A stretch of DNA of 41,052 nucleotides from Erysipelotrichaceae bacterium (GCA_021201315.1 JAJQFG010000044.1:1-41052), one strand, 5' to 3'. Numbered from the stretch's first letter, positions 14,965 to 24,226 are shown. Numbers and translations: made by a program. The notes: generated by a model from the letters alone, not told the origin.

Positions 14965-16371
14965 ATGATGGATGAATTTTTAAGTGATATTTATGTAAGT
15001 GTCTTTAGAAGATGGATTGTACTACAAGGAACTGATTTAGGACTTGTAGAAGATGAAAATAAAATATCATTAAATACTGATAGTACTGAAAGTTATATTA
15101 CTTTCAACAATAATAATATTATTGAATTATGTGTCTATAATAAGGTTAAGGATAATACTGAATTTTATCTTCATTTTCAAATGAAGAACCTCAAACATGC
15201 TGTAAATTTATTTGAAGAAATGAAAGCAACCATTGATAAAATTAGTACTAAACCATACATTAATGTGATGCTGTGTTGTTCAGGTGGCCTAACAACAAGT
15301 TTCTTTGCCCAAAAGATTAATGAAACTGTTGAATTGTTGGATCTCAATATTCATGTATCAGCAGTAGGTTATCAAAAATTATATCAAATTAAAGATGATT
15401 ACGATATTGTATTATTAGCGCCTCAAATATCTTATGAACTTGCTCAAGCTAAAGCTTTATTGAAAGATAAAATTGTTAAAGAAATACCAGCTGGTGTATT
15501 TGCAACATACGATGTTCATACAATATTGGATATCATTGAAGATAGTATGAAAGAATACCAAAATGATGAAAATAATCATCATAAAGAACGTATTTCTTTT
15601 CAAAGAAATACGGAAATCAAAGAAACAGTATTATGTCTATCAATATATAATAATAATCAACACAACTATATTAATTATCGTGTTTATCATCATCAACATA
15701 TAAAATTAGAAAAAGAAATAGTCAAAAATACTATTTCTTTAAACGATATTTATAGCGTTATTGATATTTGTTTATTAGATTTCCCTAAAATTAAAAAAAT
15801 AGCTATTTCAATACCTGGTATTGTCAATAATGGTCAAGTACTATCTACATTTGTAGAAAATGGTAATTGTCATTTAAAGGATATTTTAGAAAAAAAATAT
15901 AAGATTCAAGCTATTATTTCTAATGATGTTAATAGTGCAGCTTTAGGATATTATGCTTCTCAAAATCAATATGATTCATTTTGTTTTCTGTTTCAACCTA
16001 TTGGTATTGATGCAGGTTTAGGTACAGTTATTGATGGTAAGCTTATTACTGGAAATTCTAGTATTGCAGGAGAAGTAAAATTTTTACCTTTAGATTTATC
16101 ACAGCCAAAAGAAGAACTATATATAACACCAAAAGGAATATTAGAAGTTGTTTATAAACTTATATTAACGACTATATGTATCCTATCACCAACAGTTATC
16201 GTATTATACTGTGATTTGATTGATGATCCACAAATAGTTGAAGATAAGTTGAAAGAGAGTTTAAATGGACATGTAGAAAACTATCATATTAATATCATAA
16301 AGATAGATAATCTACAACAATATATATTATTAGGCTTATTTAATTTATGTATTGAAGATAGTTTCGATTAA
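14965..16371 (+). CDS. PTS EIIB (lactose/cellobiose type) fused to a divergent ROK domain
   Basis: 468 aa with three parts. Residues 1-95 are unrecognised. Residues 98-195 are an EIIB of the Lac/Cel family: INVMLCCSGGLTTSFFAQKI with phosphocysteine C105, and DIVLLAPQISYELAQAKALL. Residues about 217-468 follow the ROK (sugar kinase/regulator) pattern: IAISIPGIVNNGQVLSTF, SNDVNSAALGYY with the catalytic-type aspartate, and GLGTVIDGKLITGNSSIAGEVKF. The ROK glycine-rich ATP motif and the CxCGxxGC zinc site are not visible, so it may sense rather than phosphorylate sugars. No helix-turn-helix is evident. It could read PTS phosphorylation state; partner EIIA/EIIC genes are absent here. A second ATG at 14968 has slightly better spacing from AAAGGAGG. 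Confidence 0.75.
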   Translation: MMDEFLSDIYVSVFRRWIVLQGTDLGLVEDENKISLNTDSTESYITFNNNNIIELCVYNKVKDNTEFYLHFQMKNLKHAVNLFEEMKATIDKISTKPYINVMLCCSGGLTTSFFAQKINETVELLDLNIHVSAVGYQKLYQIKDDYDIVLLAPQISYELAQAKALLKDKIVKEIPAGVFATYDVHTILDIIEDSMKEYQNDENNHHKERISFQRNTEIKETVLCLSIYNNNQHNYINYRVYHHQHIKLEKEIVKNTISLNDIYSVIDICLLDFPKIKKIAISIPGIVNNGQVLSTFVENGNCHLKDILEKKYKIQAIISNDVNSAALGYYASQNQYDSFCFLFQPIGIDAGLGTVIDGKLITGNSSIAGEVKFLPLDLSQPKEELYITPKGILEVVYKLILTTICILSPTVIVLYCDLIDDPQIVEDKLKESLNGHVENYHINIIKIDNLQQYILLGLFNLCIEDSFD

Positions 16372-16388
16372 TTATTTGATTCTTTTTC

Positions 16389-16417
16389 TTTACTTTTAGA
16401 TATTCTAATCATATACT
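16389..16417 (+). promoter_or_regulatory. Promoter for azlCD with an inverted repeat in the spacer
   Basis: -35 TTTACT (16389-16394), 17-bp spacer, -10 TATACT (16412-16417). An inverted repeat TTAGA-TAT-TCTAA (16396-16408) fills the spacer and may be an operator. Transcription would start near 16424, so the ATG at 16423 cannot be the start. Confidence 0.5.
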
Positions 16418-16434
16418 TTTAAATGGTGAAAGTT

Positions 16435-17142
16435 ATGAAAAAAGAGTTATATTTAAAGGGTGTTAAAGATGCTTTGCCTATTGGCGTGGGTTATTTTACA
16501 GTTTCTTTAACTTTTGGATTACAAGCTAGTATGGGTGGCTTGAGTATATTAGAAGCAACCGTATTTTCTCTAACATGTTTGTCATCTGCAGGTCAATTTG
16601 GTGGTTTGGAATTAATAATCGCACAAGCTAGCTATTTTGAGATTGCACTGACACAATTAATTCTTAATATGCGTTATATTTTAATGTCTACATCATTATC
16701 TCAAAAAATTGATAAAAGTGCATCAACTTTGCAAAGAATGATTGTTTCTTATGCTATTACCGATGAAATATATGGTGTATCTATGATGCAAGATGGTAGA
16801 ATTTCACCGTATTATTCTTATGGATTAATGACAAGTGGCATATTAGGTTGGGGAGCAGGTACATTTATTGGTGCAGCTTTAGGTAATATATTGCCATTAA
16901 GTATATTAAATGCCTTAGGTTTAGCTTTATATGGTATGTTTATAGCGATTATTATTCCTCCTGCTAAACATAATAACCAAATCATGATCATTGTTATTAC
17001 AACGATGATTGTTAGTAGCTTATTTGAAATATTACCACTGATTAATCAAATATCTAGTGGATTTAGAATTATCATTATTACCCTATTACTAGCATCATTA
17101 TTTGCTTATTTATTTCCTATAAAGGAGACTAATAATGAATAA
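16435..17142 (+). CDS. azlC: AzlC-family branched-chain amino acid exporter, large subunit
   Basis: 235 aa integral membrane protein. The opening ELYLKGVKDALPIGVGYFTVSLTFGLQA and the segment SLTCLSSAGQFGGLELI are characteristic of AzlC/YgaZ, which pairs with AzlD/YgaH to export branched-chain amino acids and analogues such as azaleucine. About six or seven hydrophobic segments are visible. ATG 16435 is preferred: GGTGA lies a few bases before it, and the alternative ATG at 16423 coincides with the predicted transcription start. Its stop overlaps azlD by 8 bases, the usual arrangement for the two-subunit transporter. Confidence 0.9.
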   Translation: MKKELYLKGVKDALPIGVGYFTVSLTFGLQASMGGLSILEATVFSLTCLSSAGQFGGLELIIAQASYFEIALTQLILNMRYILMSTSLSQKIDKSASTLQRMIVSYAITDEIYGVSMMQDGRISPYYSYGLMTSGILGWGAGTFIGAALGNILPLSILNALGLALYGMFIAIIIPPAKHNNQIMIIVITTMIVSSLFEILPLINQISSGFRIIIITLLLASLFAYLFPIKETNNE

Positions 17143-17437
17143 GACATATATATACATATTTATAATGGCATTAGTGACTTATCTTATTAGGGCTATTCCG
17201 CTAACATTTATCCATAAAGATATAAAAAATCTATTTATCAAATCATTCTTATATTACGTTCCCTATGTAACTTTATCAGCTATGGTATTCCCTTCAATAT
17301 TATCAAGTACAGGAAATATCTATACAGCTTTAGTTGGTTTTATAGTAGCTTTAGTTTTAGCATATAAAGAATGTAGTTTGACAACCGTTGCTTTTGTCGC
17401 TTGTTTGGCTGCTTTTATTACTGGTTTATGTATATGA
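17135..17437 (+). CDS. azlD: AzlD-family branched-chain amino acid exporter, small subunit
   Basis: 100 aa with four hydrophobic segments, the normal size for AzlD/YgaH. Characteristic features are TYLIRAIPLTF near the N-terminus and YVPYVTLSAMVFPSI in the middle. It should form the exporter with AzlC in the cytoplasmic membrane. ATG 17135 is preceded by AAAGGAG inside azlC, so expression is coupled. The stop codon is immediately followed by a strong hairpin shared with the convergent pseudouridine synthase gene. Confidence 0.9.
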   Translation: MNKTYIYIFIMALVTYLIRAIPLTFIHKDIKNLFIKSFLYYVPYVTLSAMVFPSILSSTGNIYTALVGFIVALVLAYKECSLTTVAFVACLAAFITGLCI

Positions 17438-17464
17438 AAAGTGCTCATTTTGAGCACTTTTTTT
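17437..17464. terminator. Bidirectional terminator between azlD and the convergent pseudouridine synthase gene
   Basis: AAAAGTGCTCA-TTT-TGAGCACTTTT, followed by further T residues on plus and TTTTC on minus. The minus-strand gene's last codons (KKCSK) lie within it. Confidence 0.85.
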
Positions 17465-18263
17465 GTATTGTTATGATTTGTTTTGTGACTGGATGAGTAA
17501 AAGCCACCATCACACTATCCAAATCAAAGTTACCATCGTTTCCATAAAACTCATCGCCCACCAAAGGATGTCCAATAGCTGACATATGCACTCTTATTTG
17601 ATGCGTTCTTCCTGTTTCAAGGCGGAATCGAACAAGTGATATATTATCTTTATAAGATAAACATTGATAATGCGTTATAGCCTTAACTCCACGTTCATCT
17701 ATAATTCTTTTCATTTCATTGTTGTTTTTATATATGGGTAAAGTGATTGTTCCTTTATCCACACAACCTTCTACGTGAGCTTGATAAATACGATAAATGT
17801 GATTAAAATCCTTTATCATCAAATCATGGATTTCACGATATTTCGCAATAATCATTAAACCTGAAGTATCTTTATCTAAACGATTGACAAAGTGAATAGT
17901 TGAATGAAGATTAATTTGGTTATAATAATAAGTGAGGATATTCGCTAAAGAATGGTTATAATGAGCTTTAGTTGGTAAACAAGCAATGCCTTTAGGTTTA
18001 TCAATAATAAGTAGATAATCATCTTCATAGACTATTTTTAAAGGAAATTCATATGGTTCCATATCATTGATTTCATCAGGATAAATGAATGTTAAAACAT
18101 CGCCAAAATGAAGATGATAGCGAACAGTTTGTTCTATATTATTAACTAGTATTTTGCCATTCATCTTCACATTTTTTAAGGCATTATGACTAATATGAAG
18201 TTCATTCCAAGCATAATGATCAATCCTGATATCATCTTTGTCTACAATCCATTGTCTAATCAC
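17445..18263 (-). CDS. RluA-family pseudouridine synthase (YjbO-like)
   Basis: 272 aa. The catalytic motif NRLDKDTSG carries D130. LLIIDKPKG and GRTHQIRVHMSAIGHPLVGDEFYG complete the RluA pattern. It starts with GTG at 18263, overlapping the NAD kinase stop by 8 bases, so the two are co-translated. In B. subtilis, NAD kinase (yjbN) and an RluD-like synthase (yjbO) lie together in the yjbK-yjbO cluster with a CYTH protein. The same trio is here, with the CYTH gene divergent. The RNA target is unknown. Confidence 0.9.
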   Translation of the reverse strand: MIRQWIVDKDDIRIDHYAWNELHISHNALKNVKMNGKILVNNIEQTVRYHLHFGDVLTFIYPDEINDMEPYEFPLKIVYEDDYLLIIDKPKGIACLPTKAHYNHSLANILTYYYNQINLHSTIHFVNRLDKDTSGLMIIAKYREIHDLMIKDFNHIYRIYQAHVEGCVDKGTITLPIYKNNNEMKRIIDERGVKAITHYQCLSYKDNISLVRFRLETGRTHQIRVHMSAIGHPLVGDEFYGNDGNFDLDSVMVAFTHPVTKQIITIQKKCSK

Positions 18264-19032
18264 TTAAATAAGCTCGCTTTAATCTTTGGATATAAGGAAC
18301 ATGACGATATTGAATGAATCTGGCTTTTTTATTCGATAACACTATATCAATATGATCCGCACCTTTTAAATCAAATACCAACTGATCAACACCTAATATA
18401 GCCCCATCAAAGTTATCTGAACGAAGTTCAATCTTATGACTATAATCTAATATTAAAGGCGATCCCAAAGGACGATAGGCATTATGATGAATTCCTGCAA
18501 TTTCACTTAATTGCATTAATCCAGCACTAGAATTAATCACAGCGCCACCTAATGATTTATTATAGGCAGTAGAACCTGAAGCTGTTGAAACACATAAACC
18601 ATTACCTCTAAAAGTTTCAAAAAACTCATGATTAATATAAACATCCATCACTTGAGATCGACGATTATTTTCAACTCTCACTTCATTTAAAGCATAATAA
18701 GTATGTTTATTAACTACCAATTCTAATAAACAACGATGATATATATGATACTTATTATTTTTAACATCCTCAATAAAATCTAAATATTCATCCTTTTGAT
18801 AATCTGTTAAAAAACCCAATGTTCCTGTATGAATACCAATAAAAGATACTGATTCGATTTGATACATATATTTATGAACACTATAAAGCATTGTCCCATC
18901 CCCACCAACACTAATCACAAGTTCAGGATTCTTTTCATCATAATCCATGATGCTATCTAATTCTTGACGAATAGCTTGGGACACCTCTATAGATTTACTA
19001 TCCTGTTTACATACAATAGCATATTTTTTCAT
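18256..19032 (-). CDS. nadK: NAD kinase
   Basis: 258 aa. Phosphorylates NAD to NADP in the cytosol. The signature SVGGDGTMLYS (G43-T47, with D45) and the second motif GNGLCVSTASGSTAYNKSLGGAVI are both intact, and the length is normal for the short Gram-positive form. ATG 19032 follows GAGGTGG. It heads a two-gene minus-strand unit with the pseudouridine synthase. A TATAATATAAT stretch on the minus strand around 19050-19060 is a likely -10. Confidence 0.95.
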   Translation of the reverse strand: MKKYAIVCKQDSKSIEVSQAIRQELDSIMDYDEKNPELVISVGGDGTMLYSVHKYMYQIESVSFIGIHTGTLGFLTDYQKDEYLDFIEDVKNNKYHIYHRCLLELVVNKHTYYALNEVRVENNRRSQVMDVYINHEFFETFRGNGLCVSTASGSTAYNKSLGGAVINSSAGLMQLSEIAGIHHNAYRPLGSPLILDYSHKIELRSDNFDGAILGVDQLVFDLKGADHIDIVLSNKKARFIQYRHVPYIQRLKRAYLSD

Positions 19033-19106
19033 ATAACCACCTCAACAACATTATATTATAATTGAAAATTTATGCAATAAATTATAAAATAAAAAAGGTG
19101 ATAAAA

Positions 19107-19688
19107 ATGAATGAACAAATAGAAATAGAATACAAAATACTTCTAACAAAAGACACTTATCAACAAATTCTCAATGATTATCAAAATCAAATAACAGATG
19201 CCTACTTACAGGTCAATGATTACTTTACACATCCGCTTCTAAACGAATTACATTTCATGTTACGTATACGTTCTAAAAAAGATAAATATGAATTGACATT
19301 AAAAAGACCTTATCAAGGTCATCGTTTAGAAACAAATATCGATATATCTAAAGAAGAAAGAGAAAATTTTATGAATCATAAACCTATGAATAATGAAATT
19401 ATAACCATATTAGAAGAAAATAATATTTCATATAATGATTTACAACAACTCTATTCTTTAAGCACTTATAGAACAGATATATCATTAGAAGAAGGCATGT
19501 TATCATTAGATAAAAATAATTATTTGGATAAAGAAGATTATGAATTAGAATTTGAGGTTAATGATCCTCATACTGGATATAGTAAATTCTTAGATATTAT
19601 TAAACCTTATGGTCTTCAATATACTAAAAATAATACTAATAAGGTTGTCCGTGCTATGACACGTTATAATGAATTACATGTTGATTAA
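19107..19688 (+). CDS. CYTH-domain protein (YjbK-like triphosphate tunnel protein)
   Basis: 193 aa. The N-terminal EIEYKILL is the ExExK motif of the CYTH/triphosphate-tunnel superfamily, and alternating charged strands follow (MLRIRSKKDKYELTLKRP). Family members bind triphosphates with metal and include adenylate cyclases, thiamine triphosphatases and inorganic triphosphatases. B. subtilis YjbK is the nearest equivalent by context. Substrate here is unknown. ATG 19107 follows AAGGTG; the longer frame from TTG 19062 overlaps the promoter region and was rejected. It is divergent from nadK. Confidence 0.85.
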   Translation: MNEQIEIEYKILLTKDTYQQILNDYQNQITDAYLQVNDYFTHPLLNELHFMLRIRSKKDKYELTLKRPYQGHRLETNIDISKEERENFMNHKPMNNEIITILEENNISYNDLQQLYSLSTYRTDISLEEGMLSLDKNNYLDKEDYELEFEVNDPHTGYSKFLDIIKPYGLQYTKNNTNKVVRAMTRYNELHVD

Positions 19689-19708
19689 TTCAATAATTAT
19701 GATATACT
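19681..19708 (+). promoter_or_regulatory. Promoter for the PuuD-like gene
   Basis: -35 TTGATT (19681-19686), 16-bp spacer, extended -10 TATGATATACT (hexamer 19703-19708). It overlaps the end of the CYTH gene. Confidence 0.55.
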
Positions 19709-19713
19709 GATAT

Positions 19714-19736
19714 AAAATTATCAAGATGATAATTTT
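19714..19736 (+). repeat. Leader hairpin before the PuuD-like gene
   Basis: Perfect 9-bp arms AAAATTATC and GATAATTTT with a 5-base loop, ending directly at the ribosome site AAGGAGG. It begins at about the predicted transcription start, so it could stabilise the mRNA 5' end. It could also be a weak terminator of the CYTH gene. Confidence 0.45.
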
Positions 19737-19750
19737 AAGGAGGTATGCTT

Positions 19751-20461
19751 ATGAAAAAGCCAATTATTGGTATTTTACCGATAATGGATTATACAAAAGG
19801 CAATATTTGGATGCTTCCAGGTTATACGGATGGTATTCAAGAAGCTGGTGGTATTCCAATAGTTTTAACATTTACAAATAAAATAGATGAATTAAAAGAT
19901 ATCGTTGATACTTGTGATGGTTTTTTGTTTACAGGTGGCCACGATATTAATCCAGAACTCTATCATGAAGATAAATTAGATGTATGTGGTGAAATATCTA
20001 AAGAAAGAGATGATTTAGAAAGTTTATTGTTTTCTTTAGCCTATCAACAAGATAAGCCTATACTAGGTATTTGTAGAGGTATTCAAATGGTCAATGTATT
20101 ATTAGGTGGTACATTGTATCAAGATCTTAACACACAACATTCTAGTGATATTACACATCGTCAAGGTAGACCATACGATAAACCTATACATGATGTACAC
20201 ATCTATAAAGATACACCTCTTTATGAATTACTACATCAAGAAACAATTGGTGTGAATTCTTTGCATCATCAAGCTATCAAAGATTTATCCAGTCAATTAA
20301 AACCTATGGCTATTTCTCCTGATGATCTTATTGAAGCTGTTTATGATCCTTCTAAGACATTCTTGTGGGCTATTCAATGGCATCCTGAATATCTTCATTT
20401 AGTAGATGAAAATAGTCAACAAATATTTAAAGCATTTGTAGATGCTTCAAAGCAGGATTAA
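19751..20461 (+). CDS. Class I glutamine amidotransferase-like hydrolase (peptidase C26, PuuD-like)
   Basis: 236 aa. The fold and motifs match gamma-glutamyl-GABA hydrolase/PuuD-type class I amidotransferases: nucleophile C108 in LGICRGIQMVN, FTGGHDINP, and the WHPE histidine-glutamate near the C-terminus. Members hydrolyse gamma-glutamyl amides in the cytosol. No polyamine genes are adjacent, so the substrate is open. ATG 19751 is chosen over 19745 because AGGAGG lies 7 bases before it but only 1 base before the first ATG. It is a single-gene unit ending in a strong terminator. Confidence 0.88.
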   Translation: MKKPIIGILPIMDYTKGNIWMLPGYTDGIQEAGGIPIVLTFTNKIDELKDIVDTCDGFLFTGGHDINPELYHEDKLDVCGEISKERDDLESLLFSLAYQQDKPILGICRGIQMVNVLLGGTLYQDLNTQHSSDITHRQGRPYDKPIHDVHIYKDTPLYELLHQETIGVNSLHHQAIKDLSSQLKPMAISPDDLIEAVYDPSKTFLWAIQWHPEYLHLVDENSQQIFKAFVDASKQD

Positions 20462-20477
20462 TCAATCCTGCCTTTTT
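20451..20477 (+). terminator. Terminator after the PuuD-like gene
   Basis: GCAGGATT-AATC-AATCCTGC followed by CTTTTT. It overlaps the end of the convergent helicase gene. Confidence 0.85.
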
Positions 20478-22594
20478 AGTAATAATCATAATAATCATTA
20501 TAATAATGTGTATAACGTTCATTGTGACATTGTTGACACATAGTATATTGATAATTCCATGGTAGTACTTTGCCACAATATTTGCATTTTCTAGGTTGTA
20601 GTTTTGATTTCTCTAATAGTTTAATAATAGCTTGAGATATGTCATTTTTAGTATTCATAATATTTTTTGAGTCAATACCATTAAAGAATTTTTCATCATA
20701 ATAAAATATCATATCACATATCTTATACACTTTTTCCAACGATTCCATATTATTATAATCTATATATTGAAGATATTTATTTTTAAAATCATTAAATTTT
20801 ATATGATTTCCCTGGCAATAATTTGTCAACATATCTAACCATAAGTTTCTTAATAATTCATCATCTTCATCAAAAGGCATAGTTATAAAATCATAAATGA
20901 TAGATTTCACATCAGTTATTTCTTCTGCATATTTAACAAGTCTTAATTCATGATCAATATTAGCTTTTTCATAATCCATATCGATTGAGATATTTTGCCA
21001 GCGTTCTAGGATATCAGATATAGGTGCATCGATACCTATTAATGATTCAGGAAAATTGATATAAACTTTAGATATCGATGAGATTTGACTATCCAATAAT
21101 CTATATATTAATTTACGATTACCATATGAATTCACATAACCTTCATCAAACACACCATAGCGACCAGCTCGACCAGCTATTTGTTTGACCTCAATAGCTG
21201 ATAATGTCTTAACACTTTCACCATTATATTTTTGTTGTTCTAAAAAGACAATACGCTTAATTGGTAGATTCATACCCATACCAATTGCATCAGTAGCCAC
21301 TACAACATCTGTTTCACCATTAGCAAAACGTCTGGCTTCATTTTGTCTAACATCATAAGGTAAGGCACCATAAATAATACTGGCTTTCATATTCTTATTT
21401 TTTAACTCATTAGCAACCCCCATGCACACTTTTACGCGAAAAGACAATGAGGGCATCCCCTTTTTGCACGCTTTTAGGGAAACCAAACGATTTTGTTTCT
21501 TTAATAAGTTGCGTATTTCTTTCATGTCTAACAATTTCATAAGTATCATGACATGCTGAAATCAACTTAATGAGAATATCCTCTGCTTGAGGAGCAGCGC
21601 ATATGTGTATTTCATGAGCTCTTACACCTAGTATAGCTTTTGTCCAAAATCCACCTCTAAATTTATCTTCAAGCATTTGTGCTTCATCAATAATAGCTAT
21701 ATCATACTCTTCTAATATATCTAACATCTCAATAGTCGATGATTGATATTTAGCATGATCAACTATCATACGTTCTTCACCAGTAATAAGACTACATGAA
21801 TAACCTTCATTATTTAATTTATCATATTGCTCATATGCCAATAAACGTAATGGTGCCAAATATATACCTTTATCACATTTCTTTAAAGCTTCAATGGCAT
21901 CATGCGTCTTACCTGAATTCGTTTCACCAATATGTAATACAAAATGACGTTGCATCTTTCTAGTTAACGGATATAAGTCAATTATATTGTTAGGTATTGT
22001 ATGAAGAATGGACTCTTCCATTACCTTTATATATATTTCTTTATTATCTATTTTTTCAAACATATCTTTATAATTTTCATTCAATCTTAAATTATTGACA
22101 ATTTCTTCAACATCAAAATAATTTTCTAAATTACATACCATATCCAAATAAGGATCATCTACCCACATGGTAACTATATCTATAAAAGCATCATGAAAAT
22201 TCCAATTATCATCAGCACACATTTTAAATTCATTAAATTTTTTATCTTTGGATAACATTTCAACTGCAAGAGCGAATGTTTCAACTAAACCTTGTTCTAA
22301 TCCATCCTCAAGCAAATTTTCAATCCAATAATTATCATTAACACATTCTTTAAAATAATCAAAAGTTGTTTCATTAAGTTTATTATCATGCTCATAAAAT
22401 TTATAATGATGATTAAATGGATAATATTGAGTTTGAATAGTATTACTTGTTCTAAGATAATTTATAATATCTTCTTTATATTGTAACTCAATATTATTAT
22501 ATATTTTTTGTAATAATTCGTTAATATCCTTATCATTATCAAGATATTCTTCAAATTCTATTGTTTTTTGTAAAGTTAATAATTCTTCTTCCAT
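20476..22594 (-). pseudogene. Suv3-like DExH RNA helicase with C-terminal zinc ribbon, frameshifted in a G5 tract
   Basis: Two overlapping frames make one protein of about 705 aa if a run of five G residues (21417-21421, C on plus) is read as four, giving KSVHG|VANELK. An N-terminal region of about 215 aa precedes a helicase core resembling mitochondrial and bacterial Suv3: GETNSGKT (Walker A, about residue 221), APLRLLAYEQ, TGEER, IIDEAQM (Walker B), CAAPQAED, VVVATDAIGMGMNLP and QIAGRAGRYG. The C-terminus has four cysteines as CxxC ... CxxC (CKYCGK, MCQQCH) and ends in a tyrosine-rich tail. ATG 22594 follows GGAGGAGG. As written, translation stops at HGGC before the second RecA-like lobe. 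An RNA-unwinding role in RNA turnover is inferred. Confidence 0.82.
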
Positions 22595-22663
22595 GATTTC
22601 ATCCTCCTCCAATACTACTTACTCATTTTATAGACATGTCTCAAATTCTTTGTATACGAATTT

Positions 22664-22672
22664 ATTATAACA
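22664..22672 (-). promoter_or_regulatory. Extended -10 promoter for the helicase gene
   Basis: On the minus strand TGTTATAAT (hexamer 22664-22669), identical to the extended -10 at 7997-8005. No clear -35. Confidence 0.45.
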
Positions 22673-22754
22673 AATAACTAGCACGAATAAAAGGTAGATT
22701 TGGGAATTTCGTAACTAATTGCAAAATTATTTATTATTCATTTCAACAATTAAT

Positions 22755-22765
22755 TATGATATAAT
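22755..22765 (+). promoter_or_regulatory. Extended -10 promoter for pepD
   Basis: TATGATATAAT (hexamer 22760-22765) matches TRTGnTATAAT. A poor -35 (TTCATT) lies 17 bp upstream. Confidence 0.55.
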
Positions 22766-22785
22766 GGGCACATGGAGGAAATAAT

Positions 22786-24222
22786 ATGAGTGTATTAAAT
22801 AAGAATATAGCCATTTATAAATATTTTGAGGAAATTTCAAAGATTCCGAGAGGTTCTTATCGTGAAGAAGGAATAAGTCAATATATTGTAGAGTTTGCAA
22901 AAGAACATCATCTTCAGTATTATCAAGATGATATGTATAATGTCATTATCTATAAGAATGCTAGTAGTGGGTACGAAAATCATGAACCAGTGATGTTACA
23001 AGCACACATGGATATGGTATGGGAAAAAGAGGATGATTGTGATATTGATTTTATGAATGATCCTATTGATTTATATGTTGATAATGGATGGCTTAAGGCT
23101 CATGGTACGACATTAGGTGCAGATGATGGATATGGTGTTGCTTATATGTTAGCTATATTAGATGATGATACATTAGTACATCCACCATTAGATTGTGTAT
23201 TTACTGTACAGGAAGAAATTGGTTTATGTGGTGTAAAGAATTTAAAAGCAGACAATATAAGAGCACATAAGATGATTGGTTTAGATAGTGGTGGTGAAAT
23301 ATCTACATGCGTTTCTTCTTCAGGTGGTTTAAGATGTCAGGTTGATAAATCACTAATACAAAAGGATAATAGTTACAATACATTTAAATTGACTATTTCA
23401 GGACTGTTAGGTGGGCATTCTGGTGCTTTTATTGATAAAGAAAGAGGCAATGCTAATAAGTTAGCATTTCGTATGTTACAGCATTTATCAGATGAAATTG
23501 ATGTGTATTTAGTAGATGTTGTTGGTGGAGCTAAAGAAAATGCTATACCTAGACTTTGTGAAGTGACTTTTGCATGTGATACATCAATTAAATTTATTGA
23601 TTTGATATTTCATCAAATTTATAAAGATATTCAAATAGAATACGAACATAGTGATCCAAATATTATATATCATCTCGAACAAATACCACAGAAATCATCA
23701 TATTCTTATGATTTAACAACTTCTAAAGAAACTATCAATTTGATGTATCTCTTACCAAACGGCTTTAAAGCAAAAAGCATGGTTATTGATAATCTAACTA
23801 CTATATCTCTTAATTTAGGTGTTATAACAATTAAAGATAATATCTTAAAGGCTTGTTATCAAATACGTAGTCCAATGCAATCAGCTAAAGAAGAATTAGC
23901 TTATGAAATAGAAATACTTTCTAAATTATTCAATGCTTCTATTATTAAAGAATCAGACTATCCAGGTTGGAACTATGAAGCTCATTCACCTATGCGCAAA
24001 TTATTTAAACAAGTTATTCAAGAAGAATTACATGAAGAACTGATAGAAGAAGCTACTCACGGTGGCTTAGAAATTGGTGTTCTTAAAGGTTTGATTCCTG
24101 ATTTAGATATTGTAACAATGGGACCAATATCATATGATGCTCATACACCTAATGAAACAATGAATTTAGAATCATTTCAAAAAATGTATCGTGTTTTAAT
24201 AACTTATTTATCTAAACTATAA
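22786..24222 (+). CDS. pepD: Aminoacyl-histidine dipeptidase (M20C, PepD)
   Basis: 478 aa cytosolic zinc dipeptidase that hydrolyses X-His and other dipeptides. Zinc-site motifs are LQAHMDMVWE (H74), TTLGADDGYG (bridging D113) and TVQEEIGLCG (E143/E144). The downstream ATHGGLEIGV and SYDAHTPNE segments supply the remaining ligands. Length and N-terminus (YFEEISKIPRGSYREEGIS) match PepD closely. ATG 22786 follows GGAGG. It probably completes breakdown of peptides imported by the Opp system 3 kb away. Confidence 0.93.
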   Translation: MSVLNKNIAIYKYFEEISKIPRGSYREEGISQYIVEFAKEHHLQYYQDDMYNVIIYKNASSGYENHEPVMLQAHMDMVWEKEDDCDIDFMNDPIDLYVDNGWLKAHGTTLGADDGYGVAYMLAILDDDTLVHPPLDCVFTVQEEIGLCGVKNLKADNIRAHKMIGLDSGGEISTCVSSSGGLRCQVDKSLIQKDNSYNTFKLTISGLLGGHSGAFIDKERGNANKLAFRMLQHLSDEIDVYLVDVVGGAKENAIPRLCEVTFACDTSIKFIDLIFHQIYKDIQIEYEHSDPNIIYHLEQIPQKSSYSYDLTTSKETINLMYLLPNGFKAKSMVIDNLTTISLNLGVITIKDNILKACYQIRSPMQSAKEELAYEIEILSKLFNASIIKESDYPGWNYEAHSPMRKLFKQVIQEELHEELIEEATHGGLEIGVLKGLIPDLDIVTMGPISYDAHTPNETMNLESFQKMYRVLITYLSKL

Positions 24223-24226
24223 TCTT

